This document shows, in pieces, positions 1-8,723 of a stretch of 64,000 bases of DNA (position 1 is the stretch's first letter; every line of letters begins with the position of its first letter). The translations under genes were made by a program, and so were the position numbers. The notes under the pieces were generated by a model, which was not told the DNA's origin, ran no database searches, and worked only from the letters and a program-made list of their open reading frames with translations. The stretch is from Paracoccus alkanivorans (GTDB lineage Bacteria; Pseudomonadota; Alphaproteobacteria; Rhodobacterales; Rhodobacteraceae). The stretch covers positions 1 to 64,000 of the forward strand of contig NZ_QOKZ01000001.1 of assembly GCF_003697785.1 (NCBI RefSeq), given 5' to 3'.

Positions 1-1278
1 CGCGGTCTTGCGCCGCACGAGCAGCTTGTCGATGCGGCGGCCGTCCACATCCACGACCTCGATCCGCCAGCCGCCAAGCTCGAAATACTCGCCCGGTTGC
101 GGCAGCATCCCCATCTTCTCCAGCACGAGGCCGGCTACCGTCGCGTAGTCGCGATCCCCGTCGAGCGCCAACCCTATCTGTTCCGCGAATTCATCGACAG
201 GGGTCCAGCCGGCCACCAGCAGGCTGCCGTCCTCGCGCGAAACGATCTTCGCTTCCGCTCCTTCGCCCTCGTGGAACTCGCCGACGATTGCCTCGAGCAC
301 GTCCATCGGGGTGATAATACCCTCGAAATGACCGTATTCGTCATATACGAAAACCATATGCGCAGGGGTTTTGCGTAGCGTCTCGAGCACGTCAAGCGCA
401 GCCATGCCGTCGCGGACGACCGGAGCCTCGGTGATCAGATCGCGCAGTTCCGGCGCCACGCCGGATGTTCCTGAATCCAGGAAATCGCGTGATTTGACGA
501 CGCCGACGATGTCATCCGGCCCGCCATCGCGCACCGGAAGGCGCGAATGATCGGTGTCCCGAAAGCGCGCGACCACGGCCGCCGGATCATCCATCACGTC
601 CACGAGTTCGACCTCGTGCCGCGGCACCATCAGCCCCCGTGCCGTGCGATCGGCAATCCGCATCACCCCGGCGATCATCTCGGTTTCGGCCGCTTCCATC
701 ACGCCGGCAGTACGGGCCTCCGTCAGAACCAGCCTGACCTCCTCATCCGTCACGCCATTATCAGCTGCCCCGGATTGACCGAGAAGCGCGAGCACGATCT
801 TGCCCGACCTGTCGAGCAGCCAGACCGCCGGCGCAGCGACGATCGAGATGGCATGGAGAAGCGGCGCGATCCGGGCAGCCGCGTTTTCGGGGGCACGAAG
901 CGCGATCTGCTTGGGCACCAGTTCCCCGAAGACCAGCGACAGATAGGTGATGGCGACCACGACGCCGCCGACACCGATAGTTCGCGCCAGGGCGGCGCTC
1001 AGCCCGGCCGCAGTCAGGGCATCGGCCAACCGCACGCCGAGCGTTGCCCCCGAAAACGCCCCGGACAGGATGCCGACCAGCGTAATGCCGATCTGCACGC
1101 TGGACAGGAACCTGCCGGGATCCGCCGCAAGCCGCATGGCGATCCCGGCTCCACGGCTGCCATTGTCGGCCATGACCTTGAGCCGCGCGGTGCGCGAGGA
1201 GACGACCGCAAGCTCGGACATGGCCAGAACGCCATTCACGAACGTCAGGGCAAAAACGATCAGGATCTCAAGCAGCAT
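1..1278 (-). CDS. CNNM/HlyC-CorC family membrane protein with CBS pair (3' end off window)
   Basis: The frame is open from an ATG at 1278 to the window edge, so the C-terminus is missing. The first ~190 residues hold several hydrophobic segments typical of a DUF21/CNNM domain, beginning MLLEILIVFALTFVNG. A cytoplasmic CBS pair follows (GLMVPRHEVELVDV, VFVYDEYGHFEGIITPMDVL), then the start of a CorC/HlyC C-terminal domain (DGSLLVAGWTPVDEF). Family members are linked to magnesium or cobalt efflux or resistance; the substrate here is inference. The gene stands alone, with about 240 bp to the divergent channel gene. An apparent 300-residue plus-strand frame over the same DNA is an antisense shadow. 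Confidence 0.9.
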   Translation of the reverse strand, partial: MLLEILIVFALTFVNGVLAMSELAVVSSRTARLKVMADNGSRGAGIAMRLAADPGRFLSSVQIGITLVGILSGAFSGATLGVRLADALTAAGLSAALARTIGVGGVVVAITYLSLVFGELVPKQIALRAPENAAARIAPLLHAISIVAAPAVWLLDRSGKIVLALLGQSGAADNGVTDEEVRLVLTEARTAGVMEAAETEMIAGVMRIADRTARGLMVPRHEVELVDVMDDPAAVVARFRDTDHSRLPVRDGGPDDIVGVVKSRDFLDSGTSGVAPELRDLITEAPVVRDGMAALDVLETLRKTPAHMVFVYDEYGHFEGIITPMDVLEAIVGEFHEGEGAEAKIVSREDGSLLVAGWTPVDEFAEQIGLALDGDRDYATVAGLVLEKMGMLPQPGEYFELGGWRIEVVDVDGRRIDKLLVRRKTA

Positions 1279-1518
1279 GTTCTAGCGGTTCCTTCTGGGT
1301 CTTATCTGTCTTCCGGCTCGAGCTACTATTGTTCTTGGGTATACACATCGATTTCATCGCCTAGCTTGCCGAATGATCATCTTGATGCGTCCCCGGCGTC
1401 GAGCCTTGCAGGACTCTGTAGCGGTATTTCGTGGCCCACACGACCGTAGTTTAAATCCAATCCGCCCGCCAATTAATCCACGAAACGCGGTTGGGCCTTT
1501 CAAGCAGCTTTTGATGGC

Positions 1519-2367
1519 TTGACGCTAGCGCAATTCAACACCACCTGTGATCCGAATATCATCATCAACAGCTGGGATCCGATTGTGTCTGCTCTGAAGG
1601 CCCTCGTCGAATCACGCCGCTTTGAAACGGCGATCACAGTCCTTATCGTCATCAATGCCATAACCCTGGGACTCGAGACATCGGAACATGCCATGACGAA
1701 AGCCGGCTCGCTGCTGTTGCTTCTCGACCGGTTGATCCTGGGTGTTTTCGTGGCTGAGCTTACCGCAAAGCTGCTGGTCTACAGAACGAATTTCTTCAGG
1801 GATCCCTGGCGCCTGTTCGATCTGTTCGTGGTCGGCATCGCGCTTGTGCCGGCAACGGCCGGCCTGTCGGTGCTGCGCGCACTGCGGATACTGCGTGTCC
1901 TGCGGCTTGTCAGCTTCATTCCCTCCCTGCGCCGGGTGGTGGGCGGGCTGATCGCAGCGCTGCCAGGTATGGGCTCCATCGTATTACTGCTGGGACTGGT
2001 CTACTATGTCTTCTCTGTGATGGCGACCAAGCTTTTCGGTGCCAGCTTCCCGGACTGGTTCGGCTCGATCGGAGCCTCGGCCTATTCTCTGTTTCAGATC
2101 ATGACGCTGGAAAGCTGGTCGATGGGCATCGTGCGACCGGTGATGGAGATCTTCCCCTGGGCCTGGCTCTTCTTCATCCCCTTCATCGTATCGACGACCT
2201 TCACGGTGCTCAACCTCTTCATCGGCATCATCGTCTCTGCCATGCAGGCAGAGCATGACGCGGAAGCTTCGGCCGAGCGCACCGCACTACACGCCGAACA
2301 GGAACTCATCCTGAGCGAAATCCGCGCATTGCGACACGAAGTGCGGGCGCTGAAGCAAGAACTCTAG
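1519..2367 (+). CDS. Voltage-gated sodium channel of the bacterial NavBac type
   Basis: This is a six-helix, single-repeat ion channel. S1-S3 span roughly residues 35-115. The S4 voltage sensor has arginines every third residue (LRALRILRVLRLV, about 119-131). A pore loop carries the filter TLESWSM, matching the LESW-type filter of NaChBac homologues. S6 follows (TVLNLFIGIIVSAM), then a C-terminal coiled coil rich in E, R and L (about 245-282), as expected for the tetramerising bundle. Length (282 aa) is normal. The TTG start at 1519 is the longest reading; a GTG about 60 bp downstream is possible, so the exact N-terminus is uncertain. The gene is monocistronic. Confidence 0.92.
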   Translation: MTLAQFNTTCDPNIIINSWDPIVSALKALVESRRFETAITVLIVINAITLGLETSEHAMTKAGSLLLLLDRLILGVFVAELTAKLLVYRTNFFRDPWRLFDLFVVGIALVPATAGLSVLRALRILRVLRLVSFIPSLRRVVGGLIAALPGMGSIVLLLGLVYYVFSVMATKLFGASFPDWFGSIGASAYSLFQIMTLESWSMGIVRPVMEIFPWAWLFFIPFIVSTTFTVLNLFIGIIVSAMQAEHDAEASAERTALHAEQELILSEIRALRHEVRALKQEL

Positions 2368-2435
2368 CTAACGTTGTCGTGCATTCCCAGACGCTTCGGA
2401 TAAAAGGGTACCGCGATCATGCCCGCCGCAAAAGA

Positions 2436-2780
2436 TCAGCCTCCCTGAATAACCGAAGAAGCCTGAATGAGCATGACGGGCGACCGGCGCGGCGCGGCAT
2501 CCTGCCGGCCCGGTTTGAACGCTCGGATGCGCTCGATGACGAGCTCGACACAAAGATCATCGAACCCTGCCATGGTACGGACCATACGACCGCCCCGGCT
2601 CGCGAAATAGTAGCGCAAATCGGAGATCACACCTTCCGGTCGGGGATAACTGCTGCGTTCCGTGGCACCCCAATATTCGCGCCGATAATCCTCGATGACC
2701 GCAAGCAGAACCGCTGCCCACAAACGTCGTTCGCTAATGGCGGAGATAGGCTGATACCGAGCAGGGCGAGGTGAAATCAT
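2436..2780 (-). CDS. Conserved hypothetical protein, ~114 aa
   Basis: I do not recognise a function. The protein has a Trp-Ala-rich N-terminal helix (RRLWAAVLLAVIEDYRREY), an aromatic middle segment (DLRYYFASRGGRMV) and a C-terminal helix with AGFDDLCVELVIERIRAF. This resembles a small alphaproteobacterial family pairing a W-A-V-L-L helix with a motif around 'V...AG.D...V'. I place the start at the ATG at 2780; an in-frame GTG at 2795 is an alternative, and neither has a strong ribosome-binding site. The gene is convergent with the sodium channel, 68 bp away. Amino-acid composition looks like real protein, but the family match is from memory. Confidence 0.55.
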   Translation of the reverse strand: MISPRPARYQPISAISERRLWAAVLLAVIEDYRREYWGATERSSYPRPEGVISDLRYYFASRGGRMVRTMAGFDDLCVELVIERIRAFKPGRQDAAPRRSPVMLIQASSVIQGG

Positions 2781-3221
2781 GACAGGCTCAATCACTTATG
2801 GCTGTAACAGAGAAAGAGATCAGCCAAGCCGGTTTCAGCAAAGATTTCAAGACATCACTCGTTGGAAAGGGATTGCATATGGCGCCCAGCGGTCAGCTTG
2901 CCATCGCTCTCGCTGAACACTCTGCCTTGTCGCGAGGGCGAAGACGAGGCAAAAGCCCAGCCTTGTGAACCGGCCTGCATGTTTGGATGTATATGGACCC
3001 CGCCTTATTGTAACGGTCTGTTTGGTTCTGAATCGATGGTCACGATTAAGGAGCTCGATATCCTAATTATCCGACAAGACCTTGGCCGCATATCGTCACT
3101 GCGCATAGAAGCCACGGATCTCGTAACTTTCCAAGCCGGGGGCAGATGTTCCGAATGCAGCCTGACGGCCCCATGCGAAGCACAGAAATAGTACGAGTGC
3201 GCCGATGACGAGTCGCGATCT
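2781..3221. other. Intergenic stretch without a convincing gene
   Basis: No supported coding region, RNA or repeat is visible in these ~440 bp. The best candidate is a 42-codon minus frame (3096-3224) that starts MRSRLVIGALVLF and would give a single-pass hydrophobic peptide. It lacks a ribosome-binding site and abuts a decayed gene, so it is not called. The stretch is more AT-rich in parts than its surroundings, consistent with decaying DNA. Confidence 0.5.
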
Positions 3222-3867
3222 CATCAGTAGGGTGCGTGGCACGTGTGATCGCGATTGACGCGGATGTGATGTTGCTGGAAATGGCAAGAGTGGCGCTTGA
3301 GCCGCATGCAGACCGGGGTGCGTGCCGTCGAAGCCGATCTCTCTGGCCCCTTCTGGACCGAAAAAGTTGTTAAGGCAACAAATTCGATGACAGCCGCACC
3401 GCCTGTCGCGATGGTTTCAACCACCGCCCTTCACTGGCTGTCGCCAGGAGATCTGGCCGAATTTTACGGTGCAGCAGGAGAGCTGTTGCAGCCCAGCGGC
3501 ATCGTCATGAATGGCGATCATATGCGCTTCGACGACCGCTGGCCGACTCTGAGTACCATCGCCCGAAACATGCGGCAGCGTGTTGAACGCGAGGCCGTCG
3601 AAAAAGGCGAGGATGACTGGGCAATGTGGTGGGAACGAGCGGCGCGCATCTCGGGACTGGCACATTTGAAAGCGGAACGAGATGCATTCTTAGCCTCCCG
3701 CGCCGCAAAACGCGACCAGCGGCGAGGATTGCCCGGTGGATTTTCACGTCGCATCCCTGCGTCACGCCGGGTTTACCGAGGTCGGCATCGCCTGGCAGAT
3801 ATTGGACAACTACGTCATATTCGGCAGGCGGCCTTGTTCGCCGGTTTCCCACCAATCAGCATCATAG
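3222..3867 (+). pseudogene. Decayed class I SAM-dependent methyltransferase
   Basis: Three successive frames give one methyltransferase. Frame one (from about 3222) reads GCVARVIAIDADVMLLEMAR, the glycine-rich SAM motif and the acidic end of strand 2. It shifts near 3300 into VRAVEADLSGPFW...STTALHWLSPGDLAEFYGAA, motifs II-III with the typical 'TALHWL' of the family. It shifts again near 3725 into DFHVASLRHAGFTEVGIAWQ and stops at TAG 3865-3867. The N-terminus upstream of motif I is missing. At least two frameshifts plus the truncation make this inactive. The end lies 3 bp from the end of the convergent GlxA-type gene. Confidence 0.8.
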
Positions 3868-3870
3868 CCT

Positions 3871-5010
3871 TCATGCAGCGACAGCCGGACCTTGACGATC
3901 GGCCTCAGGCGGAACGGTGGACCACCTGCCATAGTCCCTGATCGGCGAGGCAATGGAAACTGCCGTAATGATTTTTCCGTTGCATGGACCACGGCCCCGA
4001 TCAGACCGGCCCCGATCAGACCGGCCGCGATAGTCGCGGGGCGTCAGCGAAAAGCGGCGCAGGAATACCTTGCGCAGCTGCTCGTCCGAGGTGAAGCCGC
4101 AACGGGAAGCGATGGTCTTCATCGGCAGGTCGCTGTCCAGCAGCAGCACCTTGGCACGTTCGCAGCGCGCGCCTTCAAGATAGCTGGCCGGTGTCACACC
4201 CAATTCGGCGGCGAACAGACGAGTGAAGTTGCGCGAGCTCATCCCCGCGCGAGCGGCCATGTCGGGGATATGCAGCGATCGATCCAGATTGGCCAGCAAC
4301 CAAGTTTGAATATCGCGCATTCCTGGCGGGCCGCTCATCTGGCTGGTCAGGGCCGCGCTGAATTGCGACTGCCCGCCCGGCCGCTTGAGATAGATCACCA
4401 GATCACGGGCCACCGCCAATGCCAGATCGCGGCCGAAATCCTGCTCGACGAAGGCCAGCGCCAGATCGATCGCTGCCGTCACTCCGGCCGAAGTCCAGAG
4501 GCTGCCATCCTGCACGAAGATCGCATCGGCATCCACGCGGACATTGGGAAAGCGACTCTGCAAAAGTGCTGCAACACTCCAATGCGTCGTCGCCCGCCGT
4601 CCATCCAGAAGACCCGCTGCAGCCAGGAAAAACGATCCCGAACACAGGCCCGCAAAGCGTTCCGCCCCGAAAGCCTGCCGACGACACCAGTCCACCAGTG
4701 CGGTTTCCCGTGCCAATGCCACCTCGATATCCTCCGCACCGGCGATCATGACCGTGGCCAGCGGGCCGGCAACGGGCAGTTCCGCCGCTTCCAGTGAAAT
4801 CAACGTGTCCGAGGGGATGACACCGGCCAAAGGCGCAACCAGTGTCATCTCGTAGCGCCGTGGATCACCGCGCGCGGCCAGATGGCGATTGGCATAGCTA
4901 AGCACATTAACAGGCCCGGCCGCCTCCATCGACTTGAAGCCGGGATAGATGACGACATGCACCCGAAGGTTATCCCTCCCCGGGGTGCCTTGGCCATCCG
5001 ATCCTGTCAT
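3871..5010 (-). CDS. GlxA-type AraC family transcriptional regulator (DJ-1/PfpI plus HTH)
   Basis: The N-terminal ~185 residues form a DJ-1/PfpI-like sensor (HVVIYPGFKSMEAAGPVNVL, with AGLCSGSFFLAAAGLL at the usual nucleophile elbow). Residues ~225-325 are an AraC-type double helix-turn-helix (IPDMAARAGMSSRNFTRLF; MKTIASRCGFTSDEQLRKVF; SLTPRDYRGR). Start chosen at ATG 5010 (MTGSDGQG), because the longer frame adds 52 residues with no domain and runs over the intergenic operator. About 50 extra residues follow the usual AraC end; they begin with a duplicated SDRGR and look like read-through. The gene is divergent from the alcohol dehydrogenase, which it plausibly controls, since GlxA-type regulators often flank such dehydrogenases (inference). 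Confidence 0.9.
   Translation of the reverse strand: MTGSDGQGTPGRDNLRVHVVIYPGFKSMEAAGPVNVLSYANRHLAARGDPRRYEMTLVAPLAGVIPSDTLISLEAAELPVAGPLATVMIAGAEDIEVALARETALVDWCRRQAFGAERFAGLCSGSFFLAAAGLLDGRRATTHWSVAALLQSRFPNVRVDADAIFVQDGSLWTSAGVTAAIDLALAFVEQDFGRDLALAVARDLVIYLKRPGGQSQFSAALTSQMSGPPGMRDIQTWLLANLDRSLHIPDMAARAGMSSRNFTRLFAAELGVTPASYLEGARCERAKVLLLDSDLPMKTIASRCGFTSDEQLRKVFLRRFSLTPRDYRGRSDRGRSDRGRGPCNGKIITAVSIASPIRDYGRWSTVPPEADRQGPAVAA
3992..4020. repeat. 15-bp direct repeat in the GlxA-type gene tail
   Basis: Two adjacent copies of a 15-bp unit (CCGGCCCCGATCAGA, first base differing in copy one) plus a partial third copy running to about 4028. The unit length keeps frame and encodes SDRGR repeats immediately after the AraC domain. 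This looks like slippage in the unconserved tail. Confidence 0.75.
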
Positions 5011-5094
5011 CCGCTGCCTTCTCGTTCTCTGGCGTGAATATCGGGAAGTCTGTCCGAAATAGAGGGTTCGAACGGGTTTCCCCAGAAAACCGCA

Positions 5095-5111
5095 ACGTAA
5101 TAACATTACAC
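5095..5111. promoter_or_regulatory. Probable Zur operator upstream of the alcohol dehydrogenase
   Basis: ACGTAATAACATTACAC contains the palindrome GTAAT-AAC-ATTAC. It matches 13 of 17 positions of the box before aztA (19022) and has the same invariant core ATAACAT as the box before zur (12564). It ends 30 bp before the dehydrogenase ATG, where a repressor would block transcription. It also lies between the divergent dehydrogenase and GlxA-type genes. Confidence 0.65.
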
Positions 5112-5117
5112 ATATAG

Positions 5118-6305
<1,188 letters not shown>

Positions 6306-6319
6306 TCCCTGGAAACCTC

Positions 6320-6350
6320 GCAATCGGCGCCCAACCACAGCGCCGATTGC
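6320..6350. terminator. Bidirectional terminator between convergent genes
   Basis: A perfect 11-bp inverted repeat (GCAATCGGCGC / GCGCCGATTGC) with a 9-base loop lies between the ends of the dehydrogenase and the TrxR-like gene. There is no strong U-tract on either side, so efficiency is uncertain. Confidence 0.7.
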
Positions 6351-6358
6351 CCCGCCCG

Positions 6359-7240
6359 TCAAAACACCAGCGAGCGATGTACCTGCGCCCCAGCCCATGC
6401 CCCATCACCCACGGCGAGCGAGACCGAATGCGGCACCCGCGCGACATCGCCGCAGGCGAAAACTCCGGGGACGGTGGTTTCCTTGCTGTCGTCTGTCCGG
6501 ATCTGCTGCCCCAGCGGGTTTTCCTCAAGCGCGCATCCCAGCATCTCGGGAATAGGCGATGCGGGAACCGCGCGGCTGGTGGTGAAAAGGCCGGTGAAGG
6601 ACAGCAGCCGACCATCTGCCAGGCGCACATCCGCCTCGCCCTCCAGCGTGACAACTGGGATGTCCTCAATACTGACACCTCTTGCCGCCAGATCGGCACG
6701 GACGGCCGCGTCCGGTTGCACTGCGCAGTTGGTGAACAGCGTGGTCTCACCCCATTCCGGCAAAAACTGTGCCTGGTGCAACGCCATCGATCCTGTGGCC
6801 AGAACCCCGACCCGGCCCCGGTTCAGCTCATAACCATGACAGTAAGGGCAATGGAATACCGCTCTGCCCCACCGTTCTGCCAGTCCCGGAATCTCGGGCA
6901 GAATATCACGCAGCCCGGTCGCAAACAGCAGGCGTCTGCCTTCGCTGCGGGAACCGTCTTCGAGAGCTACATGAAAACTGTCCTTTTGCCCGCCAGCGCT
7001 GATGGCCTTGCCGTCGATCCAGTTCAGGGCTGGATAGATGAGAAGCTGTTCGCGGGCGCGCGCCCAGATCACAGCCGGATCGATACCGTCCTGCCCCAGA
7101 AACCCGTGCGAGTGGCTGGCAAAGCGATTGCGTCGCTCTCCCGCATCCACGATCAGGACCGGCCGTCGCGCCCGCAGAAGTTGAAGCGCCGCTGCCATAC
7201 CCGCGAAACTGCCGCCAATAACGATGACATCATGTTTCAT
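6359..7240 (-). CDS. Thioredoxin reductase-like NAD(P)/FAD oxidoreductase
   Basis: A 293-aa two-dinucleotide-domain flavoprotein. The FAD motif is at the N-terminus (DVIVIGGSFAGMAAALQL). A redox-active CxxC sits in HCPYCHGYE near residue 135. The NAD(P) domain follows (GVLATGSMALHQAQFL), and the C-terminal FAD motif is GVFACGDVARVPHSVS. Length is slightly short for TrxB (~310-320), as in the stand-alone TrxB-like family. It is the last gene of the zur operon, 43 bp after the second COG0523 gene, and convergent with the alcohol dehydrogenase. Its role in zinc starvation is unknown; keeping thiols reduced, or serving a metallochaperone, would be consistent (inference). Confidence 0.88.
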   Translation of the reverse strand: MKHDVIVIGGSFAGMAAALQLLRARRPVLIVDAGERRNRFASHSHGFLGQDGIDPAVIWARAREQLLIYPALNWIDGKAISAGGQKDSFHVALEDGSRSEGRRLLFATGLRDILPEIPGLAERWGRAVFHCPYCHGYELNRGRVGVLATGSMALHQAQFLPEWGETTLFTNCAVQPDAAVRADLAARGVSIEDIPVVTLEGEADVRLADGRLLSFTGLFTTSRAVPASPIPEMLGCALEENPLGQQIRTDDSKETTVPGVFACGDVARVPHSVSLAVGDGAWAGAQVHRSLVF

Positions 7241-7283
7241 CTCTCAATCCTCTCCTAAAGCTGATGGTGGTCTGCGCCGGGCG

Positions 7284-8390
7284 CTAGAATAACCCGGTGC
7301 CGTGCCGGAAAGCCTGGAAGGCCGAGACCAGCAATGGTTGTGGACGGCGCGACAGGGCATCAAAATCCTGGCGGATCGCTTCTTCATTAAGGTTTGTGCC
7401 GATGACTATGAGACGGCTATATGCTTCCGTCTTCGGCCAGGAATCGATCCTGGTAATAGGATAGAGCCGGTGCTGCACGGCGTGAACGACAGCTGGTGAT
7501 GCCGGATTCTCCTGCAAGGCCACCAACCCCTTGATACGCAGAAGTCCATTACCCGGCGTCGATGTCAGCTTCATCAGAAACCGTCGCAGAGCACCGATGT
7601 CCAGCGGCTGATCGTGGGTCAGCGGGATCGCGACAACATTCCCGTGCCGGTTCAGATCCTGGAAATCTCCGGCATGATCATGATGATGCGTCTCGGTTGT
7701 CAACCAGGCCTCAACACCCTCTCCCTTGCCAAAGGCAGAATAACTGCCCGGGGCTAACAGCGAGGCAGGATCGAATCCGGCTTCGGCCGCATCATGAACC
7801 TGCAGCGCTGGATTAATTTCCCGTAATCTTTCCGGCCAGTCACCGGCGGAGGCTATGTCGGTGCGTGTCAGAACCGCATGATCCGCAAACGCGACCTGAC
7901 GACGGCATTCGGGGTGATTGCCCAGTGCCGCACCAACGCTTTCCACGTCCACAACCGTAATCACCGCAGAGAGCCTGAATACCCGTGCCACCGCGTGGTC
8001 GCGAAGCGAGACCGCGGCGATGCCGCCCGGGATCAGGCTGTTGATGATCGGGGCCGGATCGGCAAGGCCCGTTGTCTCAACAATGACCCGCGAAAACGAC
8101 GGCAGGCTCCCATCACGGCGACCAACCAGTAATTCATCCAGCGAGGATCGCAGATCGCTGCCCGCAGTGCAGCAGATACAGCCGGTAGTCGTGACCACCG
8201 GCTGCTCCCGCCCCTCGCGAACCAGATCGTGGTCGACCGGAACCAGGCCGAATTCGTTGATGATCAGCGCGGTGTCGTGGAAGACGGGAGCTTCCAATAT
8301 GCGGTTCAGCAGCGTGGTTTTGCCCGCGCCCAGAAACCCGGTCAGCAGAAAGACCGGGATCTGTTCGGCTGTCTTTTTGGCATGTTTCAT
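7284..8390 (-). CDS. COG0523 (CobW/ZNG1-like) GTPase, putative zinc metallochaperone
   Basis: G3E-family P-loop GTPase of 368 aa. Walker A is FLLTGFLGAGKTTLLN, the metal-binding motif is TGCICC (CxCC), Walker B is VIVETTGLADP and the base-recognition motif is TRTD. A histidine-rich loop (ETHHHDHAGD) precedes the CobW C-terminal domain, a common extra metal site in zinc-linked members. COG0523 proteins under Zur control insert or redistribute zinc in deficiency (established for the family; the client here is unknown). Start at ATG 8390 behind AAGGAG with 7-base spacing. This is the second COG0523 gene of the operon; the other lacks the histidine loop. Confidence 0.92.
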   Translation of the reverse strand: MKHAKKTAEQIPVFLLTGFLGAGKTTLLNRILEAPVFHDTALIINEFGLVPVDHDLVREGREQPVVTTTGCICCTAGSDLRSSLDELLVGRRDGSLPSFSRVIVETTGLADPAPIINSLIPGGIAAVSLRDHAVARVFRLSAVITVVDVESVGAALGNHPECRRQVAFADHAVLTRTDIASAGDWPERLREINPALQVHDAAEAGFDPASLLAPGSYSAFGKGEGVEAWLTTETHHHDHAGDFQDLNRHGNVVAIPLTHDQPLDIGALRRFLMKLTSTPGNGLLRIKGLVALQENPASPAVVHAVQHRLYPITRIDSWPKTEAYSRLIVIGTNLNEEAIRQDFDALSRRPQPLLVSAFQAFRHGTGLF

Positions 8391-8413
8391 TCGAATACTC
8401 CTTTGCGTTGCGC

Positions 8414-8515
8414 CTACCGAACCAGAACCTGCTTAAGCGCAGTCAGATGCGAAGCGGTCACGCCGAGGCCGGTCGGACCAAAGCCCGGTTGCTGTTGAGA
8501 GACCGTGTCAGTCAT
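8414..8515 (-). CDS. Possible 33-aa peptide gene in the zur operon
   Basis: A short frame, MTDTVSQQQPG...TALKQVLVR, lies between cysS and the downstream COG0523 gene on the same strand. It is preceded by a strong AGGGAGG, though 12 bases from the ATG, and ends 23 bp before the COG0523 start. No cysteine or histidine-rich metal site is evident (one His). It may be a leader peptide, a remnant, or chance. The ~208 bp between cysS and the frame's start hold nothing else I recognise. Confidence 0.25.
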   Translation of the reverse strand: MTDTVSQQQPGFGPTGLGVTASHLTALKQVLVR

Positions 8516-8723
8516 CGTCGTGTTTTGCCTCCCTCTCAGGTTCCGACCGAGATTGAGGGCATTCGGATACTGCGGTTGGGCCGGGTGATCGGTGAAAGCG
8601 TTCATGTGGAGAAGGCAGAGCGTGCTGCCCTCGGGCGGGAGTCCAGGGCATGCGAAACCGGATCATGGCCGGAACCGCCGAAGGGGTTGCAGCGGGTGAT
8701 CCGCCAGATATGGCCGAACCCGC

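Noticed and set aside
547..1449. 300-codon plus-strand frame
   Set aside because: Antisense to the CNNM/CorC gene; Arg/Asp/His-rich composition with no domain.
3096..3287. 63-codon (or 42-codon) minus frame with a hydrophobic segment
   Set aside because: No ribosome-binding site, no recognised family, and it abuts a decayed gene; too weak to call.
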